A stretch of DNA of 64,000 nt from positions 186,001 to 250,000 of the forward strand of contig NKYR01000040.1 in assembly GCA_003184365.1 (NCBI GenBank), written 5' to 3'. This DNA is from Evernia prunastri (taxonomy: Eukaryota > Ascomycota > Lecanoromycetes > Lecanorales > Parmeliaceae). Each line of letters opens with the position of its first letter. The first letter of the stretch is position 1. Shown here in pieces: positions 44,258 to 53,428 of this stretch. Made by a program: the position numbers and the translations under genes. Below the pieces are notes generated by a model that worked only from the letters and a program-made list of their open reading frames with translations, did no database searches and had not been told where the DNA came from.

Positions 44258-45085
44258 ATGGCAAAACCTCCAGAGACCATCAGTGACTGCGCCGACGGTC
44301 AAGGTGCCTTCTCAAAGCTCCCTCGAGAACTTCGCAATGAGATCTACCGCTACCTTGTCAAAGGTAGATATATCGTCGCTCTAGAGCCAACATCGGCAGG
44401 CGTAGCCAAGATCCGCGCTGGACGCAAGACAAGGTTCAATATTGATGCCGCCGATTTCAGCATCCTTCGAGTCTCAAAATCCATCGGTGGCGAAGCCCTA
44501 GCGTTGTTGTACGCAGAGAGCACCTTTGAGTCGTGTCTAAGCTTTCTTGAAGATAGACCATACACACAGTATGCAAAGGGTTTTACGGACCGCATGATGA
44601 AAGTCAAATTCCACGTCGATGGTCTTGGCATTCGTAATCTATTTCGAGAGTACTTCACCAGCAGAGATTTCGAAGACGTCTGCAAATCCTTCCTCGATTA
44701 TTTCACCGGAACAGACATCACACGCACCAGTATCAGGATCATACTTGTTTGGGCCGAACCCTTCAACCGATACGGGAGCTCACTGTACGAGAGCTCACTG
44801 TTCGAGTCCTTGAATCAGCTCGGGGGAGTCCGTACGGTCAGAGTCGACTTCAATTTCTCCGTACCAGCCTCCGAGAAAAAGGATCCTCAGCTCGCCCGTG
44901 GCCAAGTCGACGAAGTAATGTGGGGGGCCGAACAACACCTTGAATCTACGTTGGGACTCGCATCGGCTGGATACTTCAGCAAACCTGGTAGTCCAGACTT
45001 CTACGGCTATCTCAGGTTCCAGCCCACCCAACGTTTGCTCAAGACGTCGGAACCGGAGGGAAAGCAACATGAACGGGATGCGTAG
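44258..45085 (+). CDS. F-box-like family paralogue 2 of the array (275 aa)
   Basis: An intronless gene with a good start context (ACCATGG). The signature FSKLPRELRNEIYRYLVKGRY lies near residues 20-39. The second block is DFSILRVSKSIGGEALALLY, followed by ESTFESCLSF. The central block FTGTDITRTSIRIILVW is the clearest form of the family's TDI-R motif. It is followed by FESLNQLGGVRTVRVDF and the terminal LGLASAGYFSKPG ... YLRFQP. A short duplication (SSLYESSLFES) sits before the LNQLGG block, encoded by a repeated GAGCTCACTG near 44769-44800. Function is unknown; the protein is soluble and charged at the end. It is closest in style to paralogues 3-5. Confidence 0.8.
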   Translation: MAKPPETISDCADGQGAFSKLPRELRNEIYRYLVKGRYIVALEPTSAGVAKIRAGRKTRFNIDAADFSILRVSKSIGGEALALLYAESTFESCLSFLEDRPYTQYAKGFTDRMMKVKFHVDGLGIRNLFREYFTSRDFEDVCKSFLDYFTGTDITRTSIRIILVWAEPFNRYGSSLYESSLFESLNQLGGVRTVRVDFNFSVPASEKKDPQLARGQVDEVMWGAEQHLESTLGLASAGYFSKPGSPDFYGYLRFQPTQRLLKTSEPEGKQHERDA

Positions 45086-45587
45086 GATCTAGCCCTTGAT
45101 CCTCTGCAGGACCAGGCAGTGCTCGAGCATAGGGTTGGCTAATTGGAGGAGAGCATGAGCAAAAGCAGTGAGAGTCAACGAATTGAAGGAGAACAATAGC
45201 AGTTGCAAAGAGAAGTAGATAGACAAGTGAATAAACACATGCGCCGACATCTCCGAATCACCATCTACCTACCACCGGTCTTGACATAGTTGGCGGTCAA
45301 CGATCTCCTTGAGCGCCGTGAATGTCAGACTCCAGACCCTTTCTCTGCCCTTGTCTGCCCGTGTTTTACCGTCGCTCCTTCCATCGCTGCGCTTGCTTAT
45401 CCCCTTGATCTGCCATAATTGCAGTCGCCCGTGGCAAAGTACACGTCCTACATAGTGGGTTAGGGAATCTGATAGTCATGATCCTTGCTACTGCGATAGT
45501 GCTGTACTTGGGACGTGACTATCGAGGCATGGCTCACTTGCGCTGGATATCTTACCCACAATATACTTCGAGGGCGACCTCTTTGGA
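45086..45587. other. Spacer between paralogues 2 and 3
   Basis: 3' UTR and spacer without a supported gene; it leads into the 126-bp tandem repeat. Confidence 0.5.
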
Positions 45588-45661
45588 TTGGTTCCACTGT
45601 TATCTATTTTGGGGCATGCTATGGTGTTCATTTTAAAGTCGGAGCTGGTCACTGGGTACAT

Positions 45662-45925
45662 TCTGCCTTTCCTCCAAGCGTTCTTCCTTTGGAAGCCTGC
45701 CGCTGGGCTTGCAGGGGCGTCTCTCATTCTAAAGTTCTCCTTCACTCATAGTCCACGTCAGCTCTTTTGGCCCGCATATCCAGTCTATCTGCCTTTCCTC
45801 CAAGCGTTTCTTCCTTGGAAGCCTTCCGCTAGGTTGTCAGAAGCGTCTCTCCTTCTCGAATCCTGCTCCGCTCATAGTCCAGTTCAACTCTGTCGGCCTC
45901 ATTATCCAGTCTGTTTGCCTATGCT
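45662..45925 (+). repeat. 126-bp tandem repeat (two copies and the start of a third)
   Basis: Copy 1 starts at 45662 (TCTGCCTTTCCTCCAAGCGTTC) and copy 2 at 45788 with the same opening, an exact 126-base shift. The end of copy 2 runs into TCCAGTCTGTTTGCCT at 45906-45920, again 126 bases on. The unit is a multiple of three, so a plus-strand frame stays open through both copies. Matching inside the unit is roughly three in four bases by eye. It touches the stop codon of the minus-strand paralogue 3 (45919). Confidence 0.85.
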
Positions 45926-46755
45926 CTCAATCCTTCCGTACGATGTCTCAAGGTTGCGGGCATGTGCTTCACAGGATGAAATTCCAGCGATCTGTTGTAA
46001 TTCTGATGACCAGGCTCGTGCATTTGGCCAACGACACCCGGCCCCAACGAATCCTCGAGGCACTCCCTGATGGCGTTCACCTTAAAATCCATCTCTTGGA
46101 CTGTTTTTCCCGTTCCATCTGTTCTGAAGCTGAGATTTCCGGCTTCGATGTGCGTCAGAAGCTCATGGTAAAGCTCAACGACGATGGTGCGGAAGCGCCT
46201 TAGCTCTCTCAGCTGCTGGTACATCCACTGCGGTATACCATTCATGACATTTGGTGTGCAAAGCCGGCATCTAACATGGATGGTGTTGCGGACTGTGTCT
46301 GCGTGGCTAATATGGTCCATGGTGGCTTTCCAGTTGCGCTTCATTGTATTCAAGTATTCCAAGCAGAAGTCTTCAGCGAGCCTGTGGTCCACGTATTTGA
46401 CTTGCATGCCGACATTCATTTCTAGTACAATGTTCATCATACGGTCCACAGTCACTTGTGCTGGTAGCGAGGAGACTTCGTCCCTTCTAAATAGCATCTC
46501 GATTCGGAAGGTGCCCTCCGAGTAGAGTATCGTCTCAGCTTCGTCTCTGATGGTTTTGCAAACCCGGAGGACAACGAGACCTTCGCCTGGCTTTACCATT
46601 TCAGGATCATCCTGACTATACGTATCATCGCTGATAAGGTAAGTTCCTTTGACAAGGTAACGATAGATGTCATCACGAAGCTCGCGTGGTAGATTGAAGA
46701 GCGTACCTCCTTGCTTTAAGGCTATCGAGCCTGTGCTCTTGGGGGCCACTGGCAT
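45919..46755 (-). CDS. F-box-like family paralogue 3 of the array, inverted (278 aa)
   Basis: An intronless minus-strand gene and the only inverted member. The ATG at 46755 (MPVAPKSTGSIALKQG) is the first in frame. The signature is LFNLPRELRDDIYRYLVKGTY, the second block VVLRVCKTIRDEAETILYSE, then a Met-rich VDRMMNIVLEMNV, the central ISHADTVRNTIHVRCRL, the LRRFRTIVVELY block and the C-terminal LGPGVVGQMHEPGHQNYNRS followed by LEFHP. All family blocks are in order and the frame is intact, so the inversion did not damage the gene. Its 3' end abuts the 126-bp tandem repeat. Function is unknown. Confidence 0.8.
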   Translation of the reverse strand: MPVAPKSTGSIALKQGGTLFNLPRELRDDIYRYLVKGTYLISDDTYSQDDPEMVKPGEGLVVLRVCKTIRDEAETILYSEGTFRIEMLFRRDEVSSLPAQVTVDRMMNIVLEMNVGMQVKYVDHRLAEDFCLEYLNTMKRNWKATMDHISHADTVRNTIHVRCRLCTPNVMNGIPQWMYQQLRELRRFRTIVVELYHELLTHIEAGNLSFRTDGTGKTVQEMDFKVNAIRECLEDSLGPGVVGQMHEPGHQNYNRSLEFHPVKHMPATLRHRTEGLRA

Positions 46756-47385
46756 AATTTGTATCGGAAGTTGGTGAAGGGTAAAAATGGGGAGACGACA
46801 CAAATGTCGGTTGGCCGTTATACAAATACTCCTAGTGACCTAATTGGGACCGATACCGAAATCTTGGCGGACCAACAAATAGTCGGCCCTTTTTCAACCC
46901 AGAGAATAACCACACTACATCAACACTGCAATATCAACTTTTACCGTGAATTAATACCACACCAGTACCGCATCATGTTCTTACAGGGGGTTAAGATCAC
47001 ACCCAATCTACTAACCGCAAAAGGTACTCGGCTCCTATGAAGCAAATGAGCGTTGGACGTAAGATCTAGACATTCTCATCTCCGATTAGCCAGGTGCCCT
47101 GAAAACTACCGCTTCGATTCACGCTCAATGTGAGCAAAAACCCTGTCATGGTTTTGGCCCCTCGTCCATTAACACAAGCAGCCCCGACTGAGGCTAGCGT
47201 GACTTGGCATCATTAACAGATGTCTCTCTGTAGCACCGTTGGAATTCCCGGGCTGTTGCTTCATTTATGCAAGGACTGTTGAGAAGTGTATTCACTTCGA
47301 CCTCACTCCAGATCCGGACCTGAACTTCGACACCTCACCACCAACAGCTTATTGAGATCTCGACACGTTGAGTTGTACTGTTTTC
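46756..47385. promoter_or_regulatory. Divergent promoter region of paralogues 3 and 4
   Basis: A 630-base gap between divergent starts. A 93-codon plus frame at 46759-47040 has no motif. A pyrimidine-rich leader precedes 47386. The region probably drives both genes. Confidence 0.4.
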
Positions 47386-48195
47386 ATGGGTGCAGAATAT
47401 CCCGAGGCTGTCCATAACACCACTCCCACGATGCTATCTTACACCACGATCCCCACTGCATTGGGCATCCCCGAGCACGGCGGCGCTATATTCATCCTTC
47501 CTCGTGAGGTACGTGATGAGGTCTACTGCCTTGTTGTCCAAGGTTTCTATACTATTTATGTTCCACACGGTAAGACCAGAACCGCCGCCATAAGGACCAG
47601 AGAGAGCGACTTCGCCATCCTCAAAGTCTCAAAGGCCATCAGCGAAGAATCCTTGGAGGTCTGCCTGCGAGAAAGCGTCTTTCGCTTCATCATACAATTC
47701 AGCCAGCCAGTGATCATTTGCCTCCCGAGAAAGCTCACCAATTCCATGAAAAATATCGAAATTGTCCTAGATGATACCTCCCTCTTGCATCTGAACCATT
47801 ACGAGGTGAAATCAGACCATATCGACGCCGTTTGCAAGGCGGGCATCGCTCCTTTCACTGGCACAGATATCGCGCGTAATAGCCTGAGATTCTTACTCTC
47901 GTGTTGTGGTCCGGAAATGATCGATATGCTGTCGCTCCATCTGTACGAGACCTTCAAAGCTTTGACCGGATTTCGCACAATTATTTTCGAGGTTGAACCT
48001 TCGGGTTGCTTGACCCACGAAAAAAGGCTGGGTTGGACAACGGCGGAGAAACTTTCCATGGTGATTGGGGGGGTTATTCTGGAGATGAAGCACACATTGG
48101 TATCGACTTTGGGGCCTGCTACCGAAAAGGTCCTTGAGGGAAAAGGGTACCTTACGTTCCATCCGTGGGAACACTTGGTCACTGCTTCCGAATAG
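47386..48195 (+). CDS. F-box-like family paralogue 4 of the array (269 aa)
   Basis: An intronless gene. The first ATG is at 47386 (MGAEYPEAVHN); a second, ATG at 47431, would also leave the signature intact. The signature is IFILPREVRDEVYCLVVQGFY, with RYLVKG replaced by CLVVQG. The second block is DFAILKVSKAISEESLEV, the central block FTGTDIARNSLRFLLSC, then LTGFRTIIFEVEP and the terminal LGPATEKVLEGKGYLTFHP. The central and terminal blocks are close to those of paralogue 2, which supports tandem origin. No catalytic motif, signal peptide or membrane helix is visible. Confidence 0.8.
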   Translation: MGAEYPEAVHNTTPTMLSYTTIPTALGIPEHGGAIFILPREVRDEVYCLVVQGFYTIYVPHGKTRTAAIRTRESDFAILKVSKAISEESLEVCLRESVFRFIIQFSQPVIICLPRKLTNSMKNIEIVLDDTSLLHLNHYEVKSDHIDAVCKAGIAPFTGTDIARNSLRFLLSCCGPEMIDMLSLHLYETFKALTGFRTIIFEVEPSGCLTHEKRLGWTTAEKLSMVIGGVILEMKHTLVSTLGPATEKVLEGKGYLTFHPWEHLVTASE

Positions 48196-49022
48196 GAGGG
48201 CACAAGTGTATGAGGCTGTTTAGATTTGCCGAGCGGGGAAAAGATAAACAATGGCTAGAAGCTACGCCGCCCGGCCGTTCGTTTCATAACATAACCTCTA
48301 TGGACGGTATTTCTCAAAACAGTCCAGCTCATCGTGATAATTTGAGCGTTTGGACAGATGAAGAGCCTCGCGGACGCTTCCACCAAGGCGTTGAAACGGA
48401 CAAAGCTCGAGTTTGTTCTAAATTACTGAGAACAACAGAAGCCTAGGATGTGTCAGGAAGAGAGCGTTTCGAAGAACCTACCCAACCTCACGCGCTTTCC
48501 TAGTTGTTATGGTGATCTAGACACAAACACTCATCGTTCCTGTCACTGTACGATTGCGTAACTTTTAAGGGCCCCAAAAAACGCTGAAAGATACCATATT
48601 AGTAGACGCCACCAAGATCGATCATCGTCGCCACTCTAGCTACCGGTCACAAGCCTCTCTCGTTCTTGCTTTGACACTTTCTTTCTAATTTTGATGGACT
48701 TCACGTTGCGCAGTTTGACCACAGCATTTGGACCTTCTAACACGTATTTTGTCTAACAAGCTTAGTCTAAAACCCATATCCACACCACTTAAACTACGGT
48801 CTTGACCGCACTCATTCTCCAACATCTTAGACATCACGCCTTGACGCTCCCCACAAGAGATTCCTTGTTGCCTTCGCCCAACACCCACAGCCTATCTGCC
48901 GTCAAAATCCTGCTCCCAGCATTCCACGCCAGACACAATTCACCCTGACGCCACCAGTCCGCGATCCACTCTATTCCTAATCCTAAACAAACTGGAACGG
49001 ACAGCAGCCGACCATTATCAGA
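48196..49022. other. Spacer between paralogues 4 and 5
   Basis: No supported gene. The last 250 bases are CT-rich and probably form the promoter and leader of paralogue 5. Confidence 0.5.
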
Positions 49023-49853
49023 ATGTCGAATCCGGTGGTCGTGTCATCTACAGCAAGCACGATCGCTACGGATAACCCAGGCCTTGGAAGTTTGGGTTTC
49101 CTTCCACGGGAAATTCGAGATGAGATCTATCGATACCTTGTCAAGGGGATCTACTATCTGTGGAACCCGAGGAAGCCAAACACACGTTCTTGGCGCCCGC
49201 TAATCAAATCAGACCCGGAAGCTCTTGATCCTACCATTCTCCAAGTCTCAAAAGCAATCAACAAGGAAGCTCTAGTTGTACAGTGTTCAGAAGGCACCTT
49301 ACACTGCCTCTCCGATATTTACGTGAAGGACGTCGAAATTCCTCAAGTGTCCATCGACCGGATGATGAATATTGAGCTCGAGGTATCCGCCGAAACGATA
49401 GCCTCCCTCTACGGACTTATGGCTATCGATTCACGCCCGACTAGGAAGTGGAAGAATATGATGAGAAAACTCAGCGCCTCGAATCTCATCCGCAAGACTA
49501 TTCGGATAATATACCCAGCTCGTATCTCACCACTAGCTCAAGAGGAAGGACGCAAATTGTTGCGCGATCTGGGAGCGCTGACAAGGTTTCATACGGTCAT
49601 CGTGGAAGTTTACTCTATTTTTTGCTATGCGGACGGGATAAAGGTACGCCGAGCAGATGGGCTACGTGACGAGGACATTGATTCGGCGGCCAAAGCCACC
49701 ATGAAAGATCTGGAGTCTGTACTCGGATCCGCCACCTTCAGCCGTGCAAAGACCCCATTTGGTTTACCTGATTACCTTCGACACGCAGCTTGTCTTCGGT
49801 TCCACCCCCACGAGCATCTAGCTGGGAGCTCGGGCGTCGAGGCTAAAGCGTAG
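49023..49853 (+). CDS. F-box-like family paralogue 5 of the array (276 aa)
   Basis: An intronless gene with the signature LGFLPREIRDEIYRYLVKG near residues 25-43. The second block is PTILQVSKAINKEALVVQC, followed by SEGTLHCLSD and IDRMMNIELEVSA, the central LSASNLIRKTIRIIYPA, LTRFHTVIVEVYS and the terminal LGSATFSRAKTPFGLPDYLR then LRFHPHEHL. Gene order and the MMNI(E/V)LE segment link it most closely with paralogue 3. The protein is soluble and of unknown function. Substitution of the Gly-Thr-Asp part of the central block by Ala-Ser-Asn shows that this block tolerates change while the R-K-T-I-R-I core is kept. Confidence 0.8.
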   Translation: MSNPVVVSSTASTIATDNPGLGSLGFLPREIRDEIYRYLVKGIYYLWNPRKPNTRSWRPLIKSDPEALDPTILQVSKAINKEALVVQCSEGTLHCLSDIYVKDVEIPQVSIDRMMNIELEVSAETIASLYGLMAIDSRPTRKWKNMMRKLSASNLIRKTIRIIYPARISPLAQEEGRKLLRDLGALTRFHTVIVEVYSIFCYADGIKVRRADGLRDEDIDSAAKATMKDLESVLGSATFSRAKTPFGLPDYLRHAACLRFHPHEHLAGSSGVEAKA

Positions 49854-50668
49854 AATAGAAGACGGACAGCTTGTTGGGCGAATAGGAGGGTCGATGCAGA
49901 TAGTCTCAGCATGTTTAGTCACCTATTTGCCTAGTGAAATCCATGCATGTTTGCTGATACCTTCCACGTATAATCCATCATTGTCATTCATGATTGCTTT
50001 ACCAATCGTCCATTTAGCTATCCACTCCTTGTCCCTTCCAGCCATAAGATGCCCGATTCCCCCGTAGCTCAATTTACCATCTATCTTCAATCATCACTTC
50101 CGTACCACGCTTAGAATTAGGGTGATGAAGAGAACACCTGTTGAATCTCACACAATCTTGCGCTAGAGAGCCATGCTAGCTCTTGTCAAGAATGCTGGCG
50201 CAGTCTTGGCTATAGAACATGTGCTGGTCAGTGCTCTGGACCCTTTCTTTAGCCAGTCAGCGCTCAAAGGTTGCGCCCAGAATGAACTTTGCTGTCACAA
50301 GGTGCATCTATTGACACTCGATCCACTAGTCCCGATCATCCGATCACTCAATCACTAGTCGGAGCGCTTTGGCAGTAGCCTACACCGATCAGATATCTAA
50401 ATATATACACCAATGCGCATCAACACTGCAGCACTACTGTGTTGTAGCTACCTCTCATGATGTCAACTGACACAGGGTCGGAAATTGACACAGCGTTCTA
50501 GAGGTATATAAGCCGGCATACCAATCCATAGGAAGTTGATCAATCCTTCATACATCAACCTCAACCAGAAGCCTCTTACACGATCTGCACCGCTTTTCAA
50601 GACAGCATCCAACATCTTTTGACTATCTATCTCAATTTCTACTTTTTGCAAAGGAAGAAACTGATACC
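49854..50668. other. Spacer between paralogues 5 and 6 with a TATA-like box
   Basis: No supported gene; a 61-codon plus frame at 50173-50358 lacks motifs. A TATATAAG box stands at 50505-50512, about 157 bases before the start of paralogue 6. Confidence 0.5.
50505..50512 (+). promoter_or_regulatory. TATA box candidate of paralogue 6
   Basis: TATATAAG about 157 bases upstream of the ATG at 50669, followed by a pyrimidine-rich leader (CTCTTACACG..., CTATCTCAATTTC). Position and sequence fit a fungal core promoter. Confidence 0.45.
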
Positions 50669-51478
50669 ATGACCACCACTCTCCCCTTGGCCAACATGGA
50701 TGATACCAGACTGGCTGGAGCCTTCTTCTCGCTACCGCGGGAGATCCGGGACGAGATCTATCGATACCTCGTCAAAGGGTTCCCCTTCTTCGATGAGAAC
50801 ACATACGAGGGCTACTATATCACCCACGATACAGGAGTGCGCGAAAGTGCCATTTTCCGAGTGTCCAAAGCCGTATGTTCTGAAGCGACCTCGGTCTTCT
50901 ACTCCGAGAGCACTTTTCGATATCGCTTCTCCGAGTCTATGCCCATGAAACCAATCATCCAAGCAGCAGCCTTTGAACGCATGATGAATCTGCAGTTCTA
51001 TTTCATAGGCGTCTCCAACATCCACCCATCGTTCGATCTGCTCCGCGATGGAGGTAATATTGAGAACAACCTGATCGCGACCTTGGACCAACTCACTGGC
51101 CTGGGTCGCATCCGCACCAGCTTGTTGCTCAAGTTCAGGCTGAATCACTCTCAGCTCCATGGGTTGCTCTCTGTTTACATGCTCAGGAGACTCAAGGCGC
51201 TCGTCGGCTTTCGCATGATTATTCTGGACTTGGGGCCCATGTTTAGCTTCAGCGAGGAGCATGATTGGGATGGCTACGGGCGCATCACTCAGATGATTAT
51301 TGATGAGATGGGGCCGACGATGGGGCCGGCTACGGTGAGACAGGTTGTGCAGATCACCCGTCTTGAATTCCATCCGGTCGAGCTCATGCGTGCGGATCTC
51401 GGTGGGCAGGCGGGAAGACTGCAGATGGAGGTGGACAAGCAGGTTGAGGGGGGTGATGGAGTGGAGGAGTTGGAGTGA
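50669..51478 (+). CDS. F-box-like family paralogue 6 of the array (269 aa)
   Basis: An intronless gene with start context ACCATGA. The signature FFSLPREIRDEIYRYLVKG lies near residues 16-34, the second block SAIFRVSKAVCSEATSVFYS, then ESTFRYRF and FERMMNLQFYF. The central block reads LTGLGRIRTSLLLKFRL, then LKALVGFRMIILDLG and the terminal MGPATVRQVVQITRLEFHP. The tail is acidic (VEGGDGVEELE). A 309-codon frame on the opposite strand is a shadow of this gene. Function is unknown. Confidence 0.8.
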   Translation: MTTTLPLANMDDTRLAGAFFSLPREIRDEIYRYLVKGFPFFDENTYEGYYITHDTGVRESAIFRVSKAVCSEATSVFYSESTFRYRFSESMPMKPIIQAAAFERMMNLQFYFIGVSNIHPSFDLLRDGGNIENNLIATLDQLTGLGRIRTSLLLKFRLNHSQLHGLLSVYMLRRLKALVGFRMIILDLGPMFSFSEEHDWDGYGRITQMIIDEMGPTMGPATVRQVVQITRLEFHPVELMRADLGGQAGRLQMEVDKQVEGGDGVEELE

Positions 51479-51887
51479 AGCAGGCATAAGAGGTTGTCGC
51501 TCGTCAGAAACATGATGGGAAGAGCGGTCTATAGAAGAGAACATTCTAAGGGCGAAATAGAAATACAAAGTCCCGATGAAATGATTATTGAAGTCGCAAC
51601 ATACAATCATTTTACCTCTCAACTTTCCTCCATAAAGATTGTCAGTAGAAGCCCACTTCATAATTTTGACATGGGTTTTGGTCTAGAAACTGCCCTCTCA
51701 GTTAATAGTGTGAAGATCGGTTACCCCATATACACGTAGTTATCCTTAACACTTTTTGTCGCCCCGCAATATGTTACACTTTGTTCCCGCACTAAATTCA
51801 CGACACACCGTGGACTCAATCTCACAAATTGCTTCTTGCGCCTAGAGATTTTCTTACTTCCCACCAGTCATTCATACCTCAACCAAT
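51479..51887. other. Spacer between paralogues 6 and 7
   Basis: About 400 bases with no plausible gene; presumably the 3' UTR of paralogue 6 and the promoter of paralogue 7. Confidence 0.5.
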
Positions 51888-52697
51888 ATGAGTGTCATCA
51901 CGCCCGGTGGTTTCCTCCTCGGGCTCCCCCGCGAGATCAGAGATGAGATTTACGGCTACTGTTTCGGGACATCCTACATCGTCCTCCAGACTTATTACTG
52001 GAAAGGGCAAGACAAGGAAGACTGCAAGAACACAAACCTTGCGATCCTTCGAACCTCCAAAGCCATCAACGCGGACGCCAAACACTTCCTCTTCTCCAGA
52101 GCCGCTTCGAAAGCCACCACCTTCAAATACCGTATCGATTTCGATCCCTGCGAGGGATTCTCCACCCCTCCGGCCAAGGAAGACACGACGCGTATGATAC
52201 ATGTCGAGTTTGATTTGCGCCAGGATTGTGAACGATGGCGTGCAGGAAAAGATGGTTATCAAGATGATGGTCAAGATGAATCATACCCTGTACACCGTAT
52301 GGACCCGCTTTGCGAAGTATCGATTGATCACTTCATGGGTACGGATGTCATCAGAGATGACCTTCGGATCAAACTCGACATCGACTACTTCGACTGTTTC
52401 GAAAACTCGATCGTCCCTTTCATCATGACTCGCTTCTTTCAGACTCTGAAACGGCTCAACGGATTTCAGCGGCTGACTCTGGTGTTTGAATGGGATTTCT
52501 TCTACGCTCTTACTGATATGCAAGAATTGAACAAGCAGAATGTAATCAAGGCAGTAAGAAAAGAGTTGGAACCTCATCTAGGTCCAGCTTTTATCAAAAG
52601 CGTGAACTTCCCCGTGAGCCAAATAGCTTTGACGTTGGAGAACTACTTTCTCGAGATGAAGTTTCAGCCGCACAGGTTCTTCGTGGAAAACTCTTGA
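51888..52697 (+). CDS. F-box-like family paralogue 7 of the array (269 aa)
   Basis: An intronless gene whose signature starts only nine residues from the Met: GFLLGLPREIRDEIYGYCFG, with YLVKG lost. The second block is LAILRTSKAINADAKHFLFS. The central block FMGTDVIRDDLRIKLDI is well kept, followed by LKRLNGFQRLTLVFEWDF and the terminal LGPAFIKSVNFPVSQIALTL ... EMKFQPHRF. A charged, Asp/Lys-rich segment (about residues 108-135) has replaced the MMNIELE segment of its neighbours. It is the last array member; the next gene is unrelated and on the other strand. Function is unknown. Confidence 0.8.
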   Translation: MSVITPGGFLLGLPREIRDEIYGYCFGTSYIVLQTYYWKGQDKEDCKNTNLAILRTSKAINADAKHFLFSRAASKATTFKYRIDFDPCEGFSTPPAKEDTTRMIHVEFDLRQDCERWRAGKDGYQDDGQDESYPVHRMDPLCEVSIDHFMGTDVIRDDLRIKLDIDYFDCFENSIVPFIMTRFFQTLKRLNGFQRLTLVFEWDFFYALTDMQELNKQNVIKAVRKELEPHLGPAFIKSVNFPVSQIALTLENYFLEMKFQPHRFFVENS

Positions 52698-53428
52698 GCG
52701 AAGCCAGAAAAGCCAAGGAAGGGGATGGGTAGAATGTTAAAGTGGACAAGCTTGAGAGTTTGTGTTCATACACCGGTCAAAGTTGATACTGAATGAGACG
52801 TGTGGCCAAAGGTGCCCCTGCCGCAGTACGGCTTGCATGTATCAAGTAAGAAGCTTCGGTTTTCATGACTTCATAGGTGTCCAGAGCACCTATGCAATAG
52901 ATTCTGCATCCAGGTGACTCAGGAGAACGGTTGTGCTGAGCTGGTCGGATATAATCACCTCGGCTTCATTCAGAATCATCCATTGAGCTCCGATATACAC
53001 AATACTCACTTATTGCAAGTCTAGAGTATCTCCGTTCATCTTCAGTAACCTTGGCGAACTGTAGTATCGGTAGGCGTTTTTGGAGCGGTAATTTTAAGAA
53101 CTTTCACGGATGGCAACGTCTTACGACAGATGCCTCATTTGCGGTGGCTAAATTACGTGGAATTCCCTACAGCGTGTTCGTGAGACATTGAAAACCGACG
53201 GTACTGAGAATGATGCTAGAACAATGATAAGACTTCCCACAGACCCTGTGGGAGTTGAACATTCAACCTGTTCCTAATGTTTCATCTTCTTAAAAGACTG
53301 TATCAATATGGGATGCGATCATTCGAAATCTAAATAGAGTAGTAGACTTGTTCTTTCCAGAGCAGCACCATGTCTTTTCATGACCATGATGAATCAAAAC
53401 AATTTATAAGTCTGACCCTGGCTTTGCG
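52698..53428. other. Spacer after the paralogue array
   Basis: 3' UTR regions of two convergent genes; no supported gene. Confidence 0.5.

Noticed and set aside
45588..46070. A 160-codon plus frame with an internal 42-residue repeat
   Set aside because: The repetition comes from the 126-bp DNA repeat and the end is antisense to paralogue 3. There is no ATG at the start of the frame and no independent sign that it is translated.
50732..51661. A 309-codon open frame on the minus strand
   Set aside because: It lies antisense to paralogue 6, has no protein-like motif and is explained as a shadow of that gene's codon usage.
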